A DNA stretch of 36,079 bases, from NCBI RefSeq assembly GCF_028207065.1, contig NZ_JAQLFP010000028.1:1-36079 (forward strand), in the 5' to 3' direction. Under the pieces are notes generated by a model. That model had not been told where the DNA came from. It saw nothing but the letters and a program-made list of their open reading frames with translations, and did not search any database. Below, piece by piece: positions 21,939-31,132 of the stretch. The translations under genes and the position numbers were made by a program. Position 1 is the stretch's first letter. Every line of letters starts with the position of its first letter. The stretch comes from Collinsella aerofaciens (GTDB lineage Bacteria; Actinomycetota; Coriobacteriia; Coriobacteriales; Coriobacteriaceae).

Positions 21939-24155
21939 TTACTTGTCGGTGCCCAGCTTGTGCGGCTTGAGAGCGAGCGCATTGACGAGCGCGTCGGTGG
22001 CAGACTTGACGGCTGCCGGCTGCGGATCGTTGACGTGATCCTCGGGATGCACGGGCAGGTCCTTCTTGACTGCATCGTGGATCAAGTTGAGGTACTCAGT
22101 CACGCCAGTGGTCGACAGGTGCGTGCCATCGCCATCGAACAGGTCGTTGCGATTGGCACTGTATCCGTACCAGTCGATAACGCGCACGTTCTTGTAGCGC
22201 GTAGCAGCGTTGGCGATGGCCTGGTTGGTAGAGCCAACCCACGGCTGCGGGCTGCGCGTGTTCACAAACACCACAATACGCTTATCTCCTGCATCGGTCA
22301 TGATGGCGTCGATCTGGTCGTCGGTTACCAAGCCGTTGGTGCCCAGTGCAAAGACCACGATCTTGCCGGCAAGGTTCTGTTGGAGATAGCCCTCAAATGT
22401 CGCGCGGCCCGCATCAAACTGGCGGCCCTTTTCGGCATCGATGTGACTGTGGGGGAACACGCCGTCAAAGGAATCAACGGCGCGCAGCGACACGGAGTCA
22501 CCGATCATCAGCAGGTCGTAGGATCCGTCGGGGAAGCCGTCGTTGTCCTTGTCGGTGCCGTCGGCCGCCTGCTGGTCGGTGGGCGCGGTGTTTTTGGCTT
22601 CCTTGTTGAGGACTTCGGCGCCCTCACCGCTCAGTGCGGAGGTCTCCGGCACAAAAATCAGGCCGCCCAGCGCGATAACAAGCACAATCCCGCAAGTGGC
22701 GCACACGGGAATATGCGCGCGCACCCAGTTGGCGGGCGTGGTGGTGCCGTCGCGGAATTCGGATACGGTGCGCCCAAAGGCACCCTTTCTAAACGGCGTC
22801 TCGATAAAGCGATATGAGCATTCGGCTACGGCGACCACCAACAACACCTGCAAAATGTACTGCCACCACGGCGTATCGTTGATGTTGGCGACCGGGTTCA
22901 TGAGCAACAGTAGCGGATAGTGCCACAGGTAGATGCTGTACGAGCGCTTGCCAACCCACACGAGCGGCTCGGCGGACAGCGCGCGGGCAACCATTCCCTG
23001 GGGCTGCACGCAGGCCGCGATGACCATGAGCGTGAGGATGGAGCATAACAGCGTGCCGCCGCGATACTGGAACGCGGTGTAGCCGTTGGTGAGCGCGACC
23101 ATGGCGGCAAGGCCAACCAGACCCACGACGCCCAACACATCGATGGATGCGGGCGAGGACCAAAAGCGCACGAGGGCGCTCGGCTGTGCCGGGACGGTCT
23201 CGGCTGCGCCGTCGGTCGTAGCGTCATGCTTGCTTTCGGCGTTCTTGCCGTGCTTGGCGGCGCCAGCCAGGCGATTGAGCCCCAAACGATGAGCGAGACA
23301 CACCGGCGCCAGGTCGCGATCGGGGATAAAGGCCATCCAGGCGCCCAGCAGCAGCGAGAAGACGCGGGTGTCGGTGCCGTAGTACACGCGGCTGGGGTCG
23401 GCGGCGGGGTTATAGAGCACCATCATGGCGATGGCGGAGACAGCAGCCAGTCCCAGAACCATGCGGCGCGTGTTGGGTTTGCTCATGTGCATGGATACCA
23501 TAGCGAGCAGCAGCGGGGGCCAAACCAGGTAGAACTGTTCCTCGATGGCGAGCGACCAAAAGTGCGTAAGCGGCGAGGGATCGCCCAGGGCATTGAAGTA
23601 CGAGACGTTTTGGGCAATCTGCCACCAGTTGTTGAAGAACAGCAGCGACGGCAGGATGTCAGGGCGCATCTTGGTGAGCATCACGTGGTTAAAGATGGTG
23701 CACAGCGCGCAGGTCACGAACACTACCGTTACCACGGCGGGGACCAGGCGACGGATGCGGCGAATCCAGAAGCTCTTAAGGTCGATACGGCCGGTCTTAG
23801 CGACTTCGTTGAGCAGCAAGCGCGTGATCAGATAGCCCGAAAGCACAAAGAAGATCGTGACGCCAAGCAGGCCGCCCTGAGCCCACGTGAGGTTGAGGTG
23901 ATAGAGCACCACCGCGACGACGGCAAGCGTGCGCAGACCGTCGAGCGCAGGGATGTAGCGGGACTTGGGGCGAGCAGGCGTCTGCTCCGCGGCGGGAGTG
24001 TTGGCGCGGCCCGCGTTGTTGGCAGAAGCGTGATGGGGGCTCGCGGTGCGTCGCGGCTCGTTGGCACGGCGCTCGCCCTTCACGCGTTCGTGCGGCGCCG
24101 GCTCGTTGCCCGTGCGGCGTCGACCGCGCGAGCCCGATTGCGAGAATTGTTCCAT
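21939..24155 (-). CDS. OatA-like acyltransferase 3 / SGNH protein
   Basis: A 738-residue membrane O-acyltransferase. The first ~65 residues are basic and low in complexity. The acyltransferase-3 domain (about 70-430) has about ten helices and starts YIPALDGLRTLAVVAVVLYH, including the catalytic-type His of the family. After one more helix (about 490-510) and a linker, a C-terminal SGNH domain (about 545-738) sits outside. It shows GDSVS (block I Ser), LGTNG (block III) and DGTHLS (block V Asp/His). This fusion takes acyl groups across the membrane and transfers them to peptidoglycan, teichoic acid or other glycans; OatA is the model. The gene is monocistronic. A minus-strand TACAAT at 24195-24200 may be its -10. 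The acceptor is not predictable. Confidence 0.9.
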   Translation of the reverse strand: MEQFSQSGSRGRRRTGNEPAPHERVKGERRANEPRRTASPHHASANNAGRANTPAAEQTPARPKSRYIPALDGLRTLAVVAVVLYHLNLTWAQGGLLGVTIFFVLSGYLITRLLLNEVAKTGRIDLKSFWIRRIRRLVPAVVTVVFVTCALCTIFNHVMLTKMRPDILPSLLFFNNWWQIAQNVSYFNALGDPSPLTHFWSLAIEEQFYLVWPPLLLAMVSMHMSKPNTRRMVLGLAAVSAIAMMVLYNPAADPSRVYYGTDTRVFSLLLGAWMAFIPDRDLAPVCLAHRLGLNRLAGAAKHGKNAESKHDATTDGAAETVPAQPSALVRFWSSPASIDVLGVVGLVGLAAMVALTNGYTAFQYRGGTLLCSILTLMVIAACVQPQGMVARALSAEPLVWVGKRSYSIYLWHYPLLLLMNPVANINDTPWWQYILQVLLVVAVAECSYRFIETPFRKGAFGRTVSEFRDGTTTPANWVRAHIPVCATCGIVLVIALGGLIFVPETSALSGEGAEVLNKEAKNTAPTDQQAADGTDKDNDGFPDGSYDLLMIGDSVSLRAVDSFDGVFPHSHIDAEKGRQFDAGRATFEGYLQQNLAGKIVVFALGTNGLVTDDQIDAIMTDAGDKRIVVFVNTRSPQPWVGSTNQAIANAATRYKNVRVIDWYGYSANRNDLFDGDGTHLSTTGVTEYLNLIHDAVKKDLPVHPEDHVNDPQPAAVKSATDALVNALALKPHKLGTDK

Positions 24156-24248
24156 AAAACATCATCCAATGACGAGAATAATCAGCACGTATTCATTGTA
24201 GCTGCCTGCCCCTGTGAATGCTTGCTGCTGGCGCAAGCTCAAGCGCGC

Positions 24249-24277
24249 GTCCACATCAAAGTGGACTAAAGTTATAG
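24249..24277 (+). promoter_or_regulatory. Palindrome and -10 before the ribokinase gene
   Basis: GTCCAC-ATCAAA-GTGGAC (24249-24266) is a perfect 6-bp dyad and TTATAG (24272-24277) may be the -10. The left arm falls where a -35 is expected, so a repressor bound there could block the promoter. Confidence 0.35.
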
Positions 24278-24342
24278 GGGGTGCGAGAGTGCACAATCGT
24301 TGGTCGACGGTGGGCGCAAAGCCTGAAGACGAGGAGGTTTCC

Positions 24343-25338
24343 ATGGCGGATCACAGCATCGTTGCGGTGTTCGGCAGCATGAACATGGACCTTTCGGTGG
24401 CGTGCGAGCGCATGCCGCGCGCGGGCGAGACCGTCGGTGGCAGCGGTTTTATCACCAACGCCGGCGGTAAGGGAGCCAATCAGGCCGTTGCCGCTGCGCG
24501 CATGGGTGCGCGCACGTGCATGATTGGCGCTGTTGGGCGCGATACCTTTGGCGATGCGCTTGTGGCAGGGCTCCAGGATGCCGGCGTGGGCGTTGAGTTT
24601 GTGGCGCGTCGCGATGACGTGGAGACCGGTACCGCGACTATCATTCGCTGTGAGAGCGACAACCGCATCGTGCTGTCGCCGGGCGCCAACCATGCGCTTG
24701 CGGGCGAGGACGTTGCCCGCGCACTGAGGCGCTTGGTGGCCGACGAGCTCGACGGCGATGCCAGCGAGATTGCCCCGGCTGCCGGAAGCGTCTTTATTGC
24801 CCAGGGCGAATGTGACCTTGCAGCAACGGCCGCGGCGCTTTCTTGCGCTCACGAGCTGGGGTTCTATACGATCTTTAACCCGGCGCCCGCCTGCGACCTG
24901 CCGGCAGGAGCGTGGCCTGCGGTCGACCTGGTCTGCCCCAACGAGACCGAGTGCCAGGTGCTGACGGGCATTCTGCCCACAGATGATGCGAGCTGCGTCG
25001 CCGCGCTCAATGCGTTGCTCGATAAGGGCGCCGGGGCTGCGGTCATCACGCTGGGCGGCGCCGGCTCGGTTACGCTCGGCGATGGCGGTGAGCCGCTGCG
25101 CATGCCGGCGCTTTCGAGCGTGGTGGTCGATACGACGGCCGCGGGCGATACATTTATTGGCGCGCTTGCTGCAGCTCGTCTGGAGGGCCTGCCGCTCTTT
25201 GAGTGCATGGCGGCGGGCGCTCGCGCCTCGGCGGTGACGGTGTCGCGCCTGGGCGCTCAGCAATCAATTCCCACGCGTACGGAAGTCGAGCACAAGTTTG
25301 GTTTAGACGGTTTGGATGTAGACGGAGAAGCGGAGTAG
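24343..25338 (+). CDS. rbsK: Ribokinase
   Basis: PfkB-family sugar kinase of 331 residues that makes ribose 5-phosphate from ribose and ATP. The start at 24343 follows GAGGAGG by 5 nt. The first PfkB signature region reads GSMNMDLSV...[17 protein letters not shown] (about 9-55). The second is DTTAAGDTF near residue 265; the usual GAGD anion hole is AAGD here, a common tolerated change, and the Asp is the catalytic base. The next gene, 4 nt downstream, is a nucleoside hydrolase that releases ribose, so the pair forms a nucleoside-salvage operon. A closely related PfkB specificity such as deoxyribokinase cannot be excluded. Confidence 0.9.
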   Translation: MADHSIVAVFGSMNMDLSVACERMPRAGETVGGSGFITNAGGKGANQAVAAARMGARTCMIGAVGRDTFGDALVAGLQDAGVGVEFVARRDDVETGTATIIRCESDNRIVLSPGANHALAGEDVARALRRLVADELDGDASEIAPAAGSVFIAQGECDLAATAAALSCAHELGFYTIFNPAPACDLPAGAWPAVDLVCPNETECQVLTGILPTDDASCVAALNALLDKGAGAAVITLGGAGSVTLGDGGEPLRMPALSSVVVDTTAAGDTFIGALAAARLEGLPLFECMAAGARASAVTVSRLGAQQSIPTRTEVEHKFGLDGLDVDGEAE

Positions 25339-25342
25339 AACA

Positions 25343-26317
25343 ATGGCAACCAAGAAGCTGATCCTTGATCTGGATATGGGTGTGGATGATGCGATGGCGC
25401 TCGCCTATGCCATCGCAAGCCCCGAGGTGGAGCTCGTCGGCATCACCACGTGCTTTGGCAACGTGCGCGTCGAGCAGTCGGCGCACAACTGCTTGGCGGT
25501 GCTCGACCTGTTGGGTCGTCCCGAGGTGCCGGTGTACCTGGGCGCCGATCGTCCCATGAAGGCGACCGAACCCTACACGCCGCCGGCGTCCACCACGCTT
25601 ATCCACGGCAAGAACGGTATTGGCGGCGCAAGCGTGCCCGCTTCGCCGTACGAGCCGGTGGGCGCGACGTCGGCCGATGGCAATGCGGCGGTCGATTACC
25701 TGATTGATGCCGCGCGTACCTATGGCCCCGATTTGATCTACGTGGCGACCGGCCCGCTCTCCAATCTGTCGCTCGCCCTGGAGCGTGATGCGGCGGCGAT
25801 GATGTCTATCGGTCGCGTGGTCGTGATGGGCGGTGCGCTTACCGTGCCCGGCAACGTGAGCGCGGGCGCCGAGGCCAACATGGCGGGCGACCCCGAGGCT
25901 GCCGACGCCGTGTTGCGCTCGGGCCGCAAGCTCACCATGGTGGGCTTGGATGTGACGCACCGCGTGGTGCTCACACGTCGCGACGTTGCCGGCTGGACGG
26001 GCTCGGGCACTATGGCTGGCTGCGCGTTTGCGAGCATGGTCGAGCACTATATCGGTTCGTACGAAATGAACGCGCCCTACCTGGGCGGCTGCGCGCTGCA
26101 CGATCCGCTGGCGGTTGCCGTGGCGATTGATCCCACGCTCGTGGGTGCGCTCGGCTGCAATCTTCGTGTCGACCTGCTGGGCGAGTACCGCGGCCGCACT
26201 ATCTGTGATGAGCACCGTCTGTCCGATCCGGATAAGAGCGCGCTCGTGGCGCTCACCGTGGACGCCCCACGTTTCCTCGCGGAGTTTAAGGCACGCATGG
26301 CTCGCATCCTTGGCTAA
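25343..26317 (+). CDS. Inosine-uridine-type nucleoside hydrolase
   Basis: A 324-residue enzyme that cleaves the N-glycosidic bond of nucleosides to give base and ribose. The Ca2+-binding N-terminal cluster reads DLDMGVDDAMAL (D9, D11, D15, D16), the family signature with Met in the usual Pro position. The segment near 155-180 (VVMGGALTVPGNVS...EANMAGDPEAADAV) is the family core with the NxxxDP(E/Y) pattern. The C-terminal metal Asp is probably in CALHDPLAVAVA. It starts 4 nt after ribokinase, and a purine-rich Shine-Dalgarno lies inside the ribokinase end. Together they turn nucleosides into ribose 5-phosphate. Base specificity is not predictable. Confidence 0.93.
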   Translation: MATKKLILDLDMGVDDAMALAYAIASPEVELVGITTCFGNVRVEQSAHNCLAVLDLLGRPEVPVYLGADRPMKATEPYTPPASTTLIHGKNGIGGASVPASPYEPVGATSADGNAAVDYLIDAARTYGPDLIYVATGPLSNLSLALERDAAAMMSIGRVVVMGGALTVPGNVSAGAEANMAGDPEAADAVLRSGRKLTMVGLDVTHRVVLTRRDVAGWTGSGTMAGCAFASMVEHYIGSYEMNAPYLGGCALHDPLAVAVAIDPTLVGALGCNLRVDLLGEYRGRTICDEHRLSDPDKSALVALTVDAPRFLAEFKARMARILG

Positions 26318-26391
26318 ACGGTTTCTGTGCCCCGATCCAGATTAGCTACCGAGTAAATACGCCCGTTGGGGGAATAGTCGCGTCGCTTCGC

Positions 26392-26439
26392 TTGACAACA
26401 GGCTAAACTAGCTATTAAACATTTACTATTCTGTTTAGA
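26392..26439 (+). promoter_or_regulatory. Promoter and operator of the LacI-family gene
   Basis: TTGACA (26392-26397) is a perfect -35. TATTAA (26413-26418) is a possible -10 at the short spacing of 15. TTTACTATTCTGTTTAGA (26422-26439) just downstream recurs as its complement at 27702-27719 with 17 of 18 matches, which suggests autoregulation by the LacI protein. Confidence 0.55.
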
Positions 26440-26520
26440 TTGAATTTGCGGTCGTTTAGTTGTCGAGTCACGGGGCGGTCAGGCCACGATGCTCCGCCAC
26501 GACCGTTGCTAGGGGGAACA

Positions 26521-27531
26521 ATGGCCAAAGCAACTGTTCGCGAGATCAGCCGCATCACCGGTTTTTCGCCCGCAACCGTGTCCAACGCGCTCAACCGCAA
26601 GCGCAGCGTGAGCGAGGAGACCGCCAAAGTCATCCTGGAGTGCGCGCAGTCGCTCGGCTATCAGCAGTCGACGCAGCTCGAGAGCATCCAGTTTGTGCTC
26701 GCGCGCAAGACGGGCGCCATCCTGGACGAGAGCACCTTCCACCCCGCGGTCATCGAGGGCGTGGAGCGCCAGGCGCGTCGCCACGGCATGAGCACGAGCT
26801 TTGTCTCGCTCGACTTTAGCGACCTAGACGCCGTGCGTCCGCAGGTCGAGGGCCTGATTGCCGATCCGGCCGCCGCTATTGTACTAATGGGTACGGAGTT
26901 GGGCGAGGAGGACTACGCCCTGTTCGCTAACGCCGCCGCCCACCTGATTGTGCTCGATGGCTGGAGCGACCGCCAGTACTTTGATGCCGTGGTCATTGCC
27001 AATACCGATTCGGTGCTGCGTGCCGTGGACTACCTTATCGAGAAAGGTCACAAGCAAATCGGCTATCTGGCGGGCGACCTTCGTATCCGCAACTTTAAGG
27101 ACCGCGAGCGCGGCTATCGCCAAGCGCTTGAGGATGTGGACCTCGAGGCCAATCCGGCATGGCGCGTCACGCTGGGCACCACGCTCGAGGGCGCTTATCG
27201 CGACATGGGCGCGTGGCTCGACAATGCCTCGCACGACGACCTGCCGACGGCTTTCTTTGCCGAGAACGACGTGCTCGCCGTGGGTGCCATGCGCGCGTTC
27301 AACGAGCACGGCATTCGCGTGCCCGAGGATGTCTCGATCATCGGCTTTGACGACCTATCTCTGGGCGCTTTTTCCAACCCGCCGCTCACCACGGTGCATG
27401 TTCCCAAGCACGAGGTGGGTGAGATCGCGGTGCGCCGCCTGGTGGGCAACATCCGCAATCCCAAGAGCTATACCTGCAAAACGGCTGTGTCGACCTATTT
27501 TGTCGAGCGCCAGAGCGTGCGCGAAATCTAG
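26521..27531 (+). CDS. LacI/GalR-family transcriptional regulator
   Basis: A 336-residue repressor. The ATG at 26521 directly follows AGGGGGAAC; an in-frame upstream ATG adds an unlikely tail. The N-terminal helix-turn-helix (about 4-25, TVREISRITGFSPATVSNALN) and hinge are canonical. The periplasmic-binding-protein-like sensor domain follows (about 62-336), including GFDDLSLGAFSNPPLTTVHVP near the C-terminal ligand lobe. It lies just upstream of, and in the same direction as, the isomerase-transketolase-kinase genes. A long AT-rich box is shared by its own promoter and theirs. It therefore probably represses that sugar pathway and is released by the sugar or an intermediate. Confidence 0.92.
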   Translation: MAKATVREISRITGFSPATVSNALNRKRSVSEETAKVILECAQSLGYQQSTQLESIQFVLARKTGAILDESTFHPAVIEGVERQARRHGMSTSFVSLDFSDLDAVRPQVEGLIADPAAAIVLMGTELGEEDYALFANAAAHLIVLDGWSDRQYFDAVVIANTDSVLRAVDYLIEKGHKQIGYLAGDLRIRNFKDRERGYRQALEDVDLEANPAWRVTLGTTLEGAYRDMGAWLDNASHDDLPTAFFAENDVLAVGAMRAFNEHGIRVPEDVSIIGFDDLSLGAFSNPPLTTVHVPKHEVGEIAVRRLVGNIRNPKSYTCKTAVSTYFVERQSVREI

Positions 27532-27593
27532 GCGGAGACGGCATCGCCTGCAGCGTGCCAAAGCTCGCTAGGGCAGTAAACATAGCGCTATTC

Positions 27594-27622
27594 AAAAGAG
27601 GGTCCTTCGGGGCCCTCTTTTT
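27594..27622 (+). terminator. UUCG-loop terminator after the LacI gene
   Basis: The stem AAAAGAGGGTCC / GGGCCCTCTTTT with a TTCG tetraloop is followed by a T-run, separating the regulator from the catabolic genes. Confidence 0.93.
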
Positions 27623-27643
27623 GTTGCCCTTGTATGTTCAGAT

Positions 27644-27762
27644 TGTTTACATACCGTTTAGGCTGATTTCTCTACCGTTTACGAGACTTTCGCGCTAAAC
27701 TTCTAAACAGAAGAGTAAAACATTTAGTAAACAGAACAAAACGAAACATGCGTCTGTTTACT
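27644..27762 (+). promoter_or_regulatory. Operator region of the isomerase operon
   Basis: The region is unusually AT-rich. TACCGTTTA occurs at 27652 and 27673, exactly 21 bp apart. TCTAAACAGAAGAGTAAA lies at 27702-27719 (shared with the lacI promoter). AGTAAACAG (27726-27734) is inverted as CTGTTTACT (27754-27762). These are probably several sites for the LacI-family protein. The -35 and -10 are not clear. Confidence 0.55.
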
Positions 27763-27788
27763 GAACATGTGACTAGGGGAGGACGTAC

Positions 27789-29189
27789 ATGGATAAGATC
27801 AAGCTCGGTTTTGTGCCCACGCGCCGTAGCATCTTTAGCGCGCCGGACGCGATCAAGTATCGCGGCCTTACGGCTGATCGCCTGCGCGAGATCGGCGTCG
27901 AGATTGTGGATATCGACGACATCAACGACGAGGGCCTGCTGTTCGACGACAGCCATATCGCGCCTATCGTCGAGAAGTTCCGCGCCGAGGGCGTCGACGG
28001 CATCATGCTCTGCCACGCCAACTTTGGCACCGAGTACGTTTGCGCTCGCCTTGCCCGCGAGCTCGGCTTGCCCGTGCTGCTGTGGGGCCCGCGCGATGAG
28101 CGCCCCGAGCCTGACGGCACCCGCCTGCGTGACAGCCAGTGCGGCCTGTTCGCCACCGGCAAGGTCCTGCGTCGCTTCCAGGTCCCCTTCACCTATATGA
28201 CCAACTGCCGCCTGACCGATCCCGAGTTCGAGCGCGGCGTCTGGGACTTCCTCGCCGTGTGCAACGTGGTCAAGACCTTCAAGCACACCCGCATCCTGCA
28301 GATGGCCACCCGTCCGTTCGATTTCTGGTCCACCATGTGCAACGAGGGCGAGCTGCTCGAGAAGTTCAACATTCAGCTTTCGCCCATCCCCATGACCGAG
28401 CTTGTCCAGGCCGTGCGCGACGCCCAGGCTGACGAGCAGGCCATGGCAGCCATGCTCGCCCACATTGCCGACAGCTTTGAGATCTGCATCCCCGAGGATA
28501 AGGTCCCCGCTGTGGCCGGTCTTGCCATTGCCATGAAGCGCTTGGTCGAGAAGTACGGCTGCAACGCCGGCGCCATCCAGTGCTGGAACGCCCTGCAGGA
28601 CGAGTTGGGCATTATGCCCTGCGCCGCCAACGCAATCCTCAACGAGATGGGCATCCCCATCGTCTGCGAGACCGACATCCATGGCGCTATCACCGCGCTG
28701 ATGGTCGAGGCCGCCGACCTGGGCCGTCACCGCGGCATGTTCGCCGACTGGACCGTGCGTCATCCCGATAACGAGAACGGCGAGCTGCTGCAGCACTGCG
28801 GCCCCTGGCCCTGCAGCTGCGCGGCCGTCAAGCCTAAGCTCACTTACCCGCTGGCTTTCGATCACCCCGGCGCGCTGACGGCCGAGGCCAAGCACGGCGA
28901 CCTCACCCTTGCCCGCTTTGACGGCGACAACGGCGAGTACTCGCTGCTGCTGGGTAACGCCCGCGGCATCGACGGCCCGGCCGGCATGGGCACCTACCTG
29001 TGGGTCGAGGTCGACAACCTCAAGCGCCTCGAGGCCAAGATCGTCGAGGGTCCCTACATCCACCACTGCGTCGCCATTCACGCCAACGTGGTGCCGGTGC
29101 TCTACGAGGCGTGCAAGTACATCGGCATTGTCCCCGACCTGTACGACCCCATCGAAGAAGACGTCAAAGCTTACCTGCGAGGAGAGTAG
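27789..29189 (+). CDS. L-fucose/L-arabinose-isomerase-like sugar isomerase
   Basis: A 466-residue enzyme of the FucI/AraA superfamily (COG2407 size class). It has an N-terminal Rossmann-like domain with GFVPTRRSIFS and GIMLCHANFGTE, and a middle domain. Acidic and His residues in IVCETDIHGA (about 292-301) and the later HHCVAIH stretch could supply the Mn2+ site. Shine-Dalgarno AGGGGAGGA lies about 5 nt before the ATG. It is followed after 2 nt by the transketolase pair and then an FGGY kinase. In this setting it should convert an aldose to a ketose, which is then phosphorylated and split by transketolase. D-apiose, D-arabinose or another unusual sugar are candidates. The exact substrate is not determined. 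Confidence 0.82.
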   Translation: MDKIKLGFVPTRRSIFSAPDAIKYRGLTADRLREIGVEIVDIDDINDEGLLFDDSHIAPIVEKFRAEGVDGIMLCHANFGTEYVCARLARELGLPVLLWGPRDERPEPDGTRLRDSQCGLFATGKVLRRFQVPFTYMTNCRLTDPEFERGVWDFLAVCNVVKTFKHTRILQMATRPFDFWSTMCNEGELLEKFNIQLSPIPMTELVQAVRDAQADEQAMAAMLAHIADSFEICIPEDKVPAVAGLAIAMKRLVEKYGCNAGAIQCWNALQDELGIMPCAANAILNEMGIPIVCETDIHGAITALMVEAADLGRHRGMFADWTVRHPDNENGELLQHCGPWPCSCAAVKPKLTYPLAFDHPGALTAEAKHGDLTLARFDGDNGEYSLLLGNARGIDGPAGMGTYLWVEVDNLKRLEAKIVEGPYIHHCVAIHANVVPVLYEACKYIGIVPDLYDPIEEDVKAYLRGE

Positions 29190-29191
29190 AA

Positions 29192-30028
29192 ATGGCAACT
29201 ATCGAAGAGCTTGAATCCCTGCGTTGGGACCTTCGCCGCGATTGCGTCGATATCATCATGGCTGGCGCTGGCGGGCACATCGGCGGCGACATGTCGGTCA
29301 TCGATGCGCTGATGACCCTCTATGCCAACCACCTCAACATTTCTCCCGAGACCGTCGACGATCCCAACCGCGATCGCTTCGTACTCTCCAAGGGCCACGC
29401 CATGGAGGCCTACTACGCGGTGCTCTGCCACGAGGGCTATCTGGACCTCGACGACGTCAAGGCCCGCTTCTCTAAGTTCGGCAGCCCCTACATCGGCCAC
29501 CCCAACAACAAGCTCAAGGGCATCGAGATGAACTCGGGCTCGCTGGGTCATGGCCTGCCCGTGGCCGTCGGGATGGCGCTTGCCGGCAAGATGGATGGCC
29601 GCGACTACCGCGTCTACACCATCATGGGCGACGGCGAGCTTGCCGAGGGCTCGGTCTGGGAGGGCGCCATGAGCGGCGGCAACTACCAGCTCGATAACCT
29701 GTGCGCGCTCGTGGACCGCAACCGCCTGCAGATCAGCGGCAGCACCGAGGACGTCATGAAGCAGGACTCGCAGGAGGAGCGCTGGGCCGCCTTCGGTTGG
29801 AACGTGCTGTCCATTCCGGGCAACGACGTCCAGGCCATCGACGCCGCGCTGACGCTGGCCGCCGAGACCAAGGGTAAGCCCACGGTCATCATCCTCAACA
29901 CGGTGAAGGGCTACGGCTCGCCGGTTATGGAGGACAAGGCCGCCTGGCATCATCACCTGCCCAACGATGAGGAATATGCCCAGATCATCGCCGATTTCGC
30001 TGCCCATAAGGAGGCTATCAATGGCTAA
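29192..30028 (+). CDS. Transketolase, N-terminal (ThDP-binding) subunit
   Basis: A 278-residue subunit of a split transketolase. The start at 29192 follows GGAGAG of the isomerase end. The PP-domain motif begins MGDGELAEGS and ends LVDRN, the GDGx(~26)N site for thiamine diphosphate and Mg2+. GHPNNKLKGIEMNSGSLGHG and HHHLPNDEEY are typical of the family. It overlaps the C-terminal subunit by 8 nt. Split transketolases are common in catabolic operons and include apulose-4-phosphate transketolase (AptAB) and sulfo-sugar transketolases. It transfers a two-carbon ketol unit to an aldose phosphate such as glyceraldehyde 3-phosphate. Confidence 0.93.
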   Translation: MATIEELESLRWDLRRDCVDIIMAGAGGHIGGDMSVIDALMTLYANHLNISPETVDDPNRDRFVLSKGHAMEAYYAVLCHEGYLDLDDVKARFSKFGSPYIGHPNNKLKGIEMNSGSLGHGLPVAVGMALAGKMDGRDYRVYTIMGDGELAEGSVWEGAMSGGNYQLDNLCALVDRNRLQISGSTEDVMKQDSQEERWAAFGWNVLSIPGNDVQAIDAALTLAAETKGKPTVIILNTVKGYGSPVMEDKAAWHHHLPNDEEYAQIIADFAAHKEAING

Positions 30029-30962
30029 CAAGATCGCCAACCGCAAGGCTATCTGCGACACGCTGCTCGAGGCCGCCGCAACCGATAAAGACATCGTCGT
30101 CCTGTGCTCCGACTCCCGCGGCTCCGCATCGCTCACGCCGTTCTTCGATCAGTATCCCCAGCAGTCCATTGAGGTCGGCATCGCCGAGCAGGACCTGGTG
30201 AGTATCGCCGCCGGTATGGCCTCGTGCGGCAAGAAGGCCTGGGCCGCCTCGCCGGCGTCCTTTGTGACCACGCGCTCGTATGAGCAGTGCAAGGTCGACG
30301 TTTCGTACTCCAACACCAACGTCAAGCTCATCGGCATCTCGGGCGGCGTGTCCTACGGCGCCTTAGGCATGAGCCATCACTCCGCGCAGGATATCGCCGC
30401 CATGAGCGCGATTCCCAACATGCGCGTGTATCTGCCGAGCGATCGCTTCCAGACCGCCGAGCTCGTGCGTGCCCTGGTCGCCGACAACAAGCCGGCCTAC
30501 ATCCGCGTGGGCCGCAACCCGGTGGAGGACGTGTACACTGAGGACGAGTGCCCGTTCCAGATGGATCGCGCCACCTGGGTGCGCCGCGGCACCGATGTGA
30601 CGATTGTCGCCACCGGTGAGATGGTCCGCCATGCCGTGGACGCCGCCGATCTGCTGGCCGAGCAGGGCATCTCGGCAACGGTGCTCGATATGTACTGCGT
30701 CAAGCCGCTCGATGCCGAGGCCGTGATCGAGGCCGCCGGTGCCACGCGCGCCGTCGTGACCGTCGAGGAGCACAGCCCCTTCGGTGGCCTGGGTTCCATG
30801 GTCGCGCAGGTCGTGGGCGAGCATTGCCCGCGTCCGGTCAAGTGCCTCTCCCTGCCCGATGCGCCGGTCATCACCGGCACGAGCCCCGAGGTCTTCGCGC
30901 ACTATGGCCTGACGGGCGAGGGAATCGCCAAGACGGTCGCCGAGTTCCTTGGCAAACAGTAG
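30021..30962 (+). CDS. Transketolase, C-terminal (Pyr/TKC) subunit
   Basis: A 313-residue second subunit. The ATG at 30021 lies 6 nt after AAGGAGG, inside the end of the previous gene. The pyrimidine-binding domain (about 1-165) has GIAEQDLVSIAAGMASCGK with the catalytic-type Glu that activates thiamine diphosphate. The C-terminal domain (about 185-313) has TVEEHSPFGGLGSMVAQV. It works as a heterotetramer with the 29192-30028 product. The 8-nt overlap implies coupled translation at equal ratio. The 170-nt gap to the kinase gene holds no clear promoter or terminator. Confidence 0.93.
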   Translation: MANKIANRKAICDTLLEAAATDKDIVVLCSDSRGSASLTPFFDQYPQQSIEVGIAEQDLVSIAAGMASCGKKAWAASPASFVTTRSYEQCKVDVSYSNTNVKLIGISGGVSYGALGMSHHSAQDIAAMSAIPNMRVYLPSDRFQTAELVRALVADNKPAYIRVGRNPVEDVYTEDECPFQMDRATWVRRGTDVTIVATGEMVRHAVDAADLLAEQGISATVLDMYCVKPLDAEAVIEAAGATRAVVTVEEHSPFGGLGSMVAQVVGEHCPRPVKCLSLPDAPVITGTSPEVFAHYGLTGEGIAKTVAEFLGKQ

Positions 30963-31132
30963 AAACAGACGCTGCGCGGCCGCCAAGCACCGCACCTTGC
31001 CGTTCAAACCGTCGCCTGTGTACACAAAGTACGCGGCGCTCCTTTTTCACGGCAATCTGCGGCACTTGACGGCCACTCGCTCCTTGTCCGTCGGGTTTTA
31101 GTTTTGAATCGACGGGGGAGACAGGAGAGTAC

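Noticed and set aside
30963..31132. Promoter before the FGGY kinase gene
   Set aside because: TTGACG occurs at about 31066 but no -10 follows at a suitable distance, so read-through from the transketolase genes is preferred.
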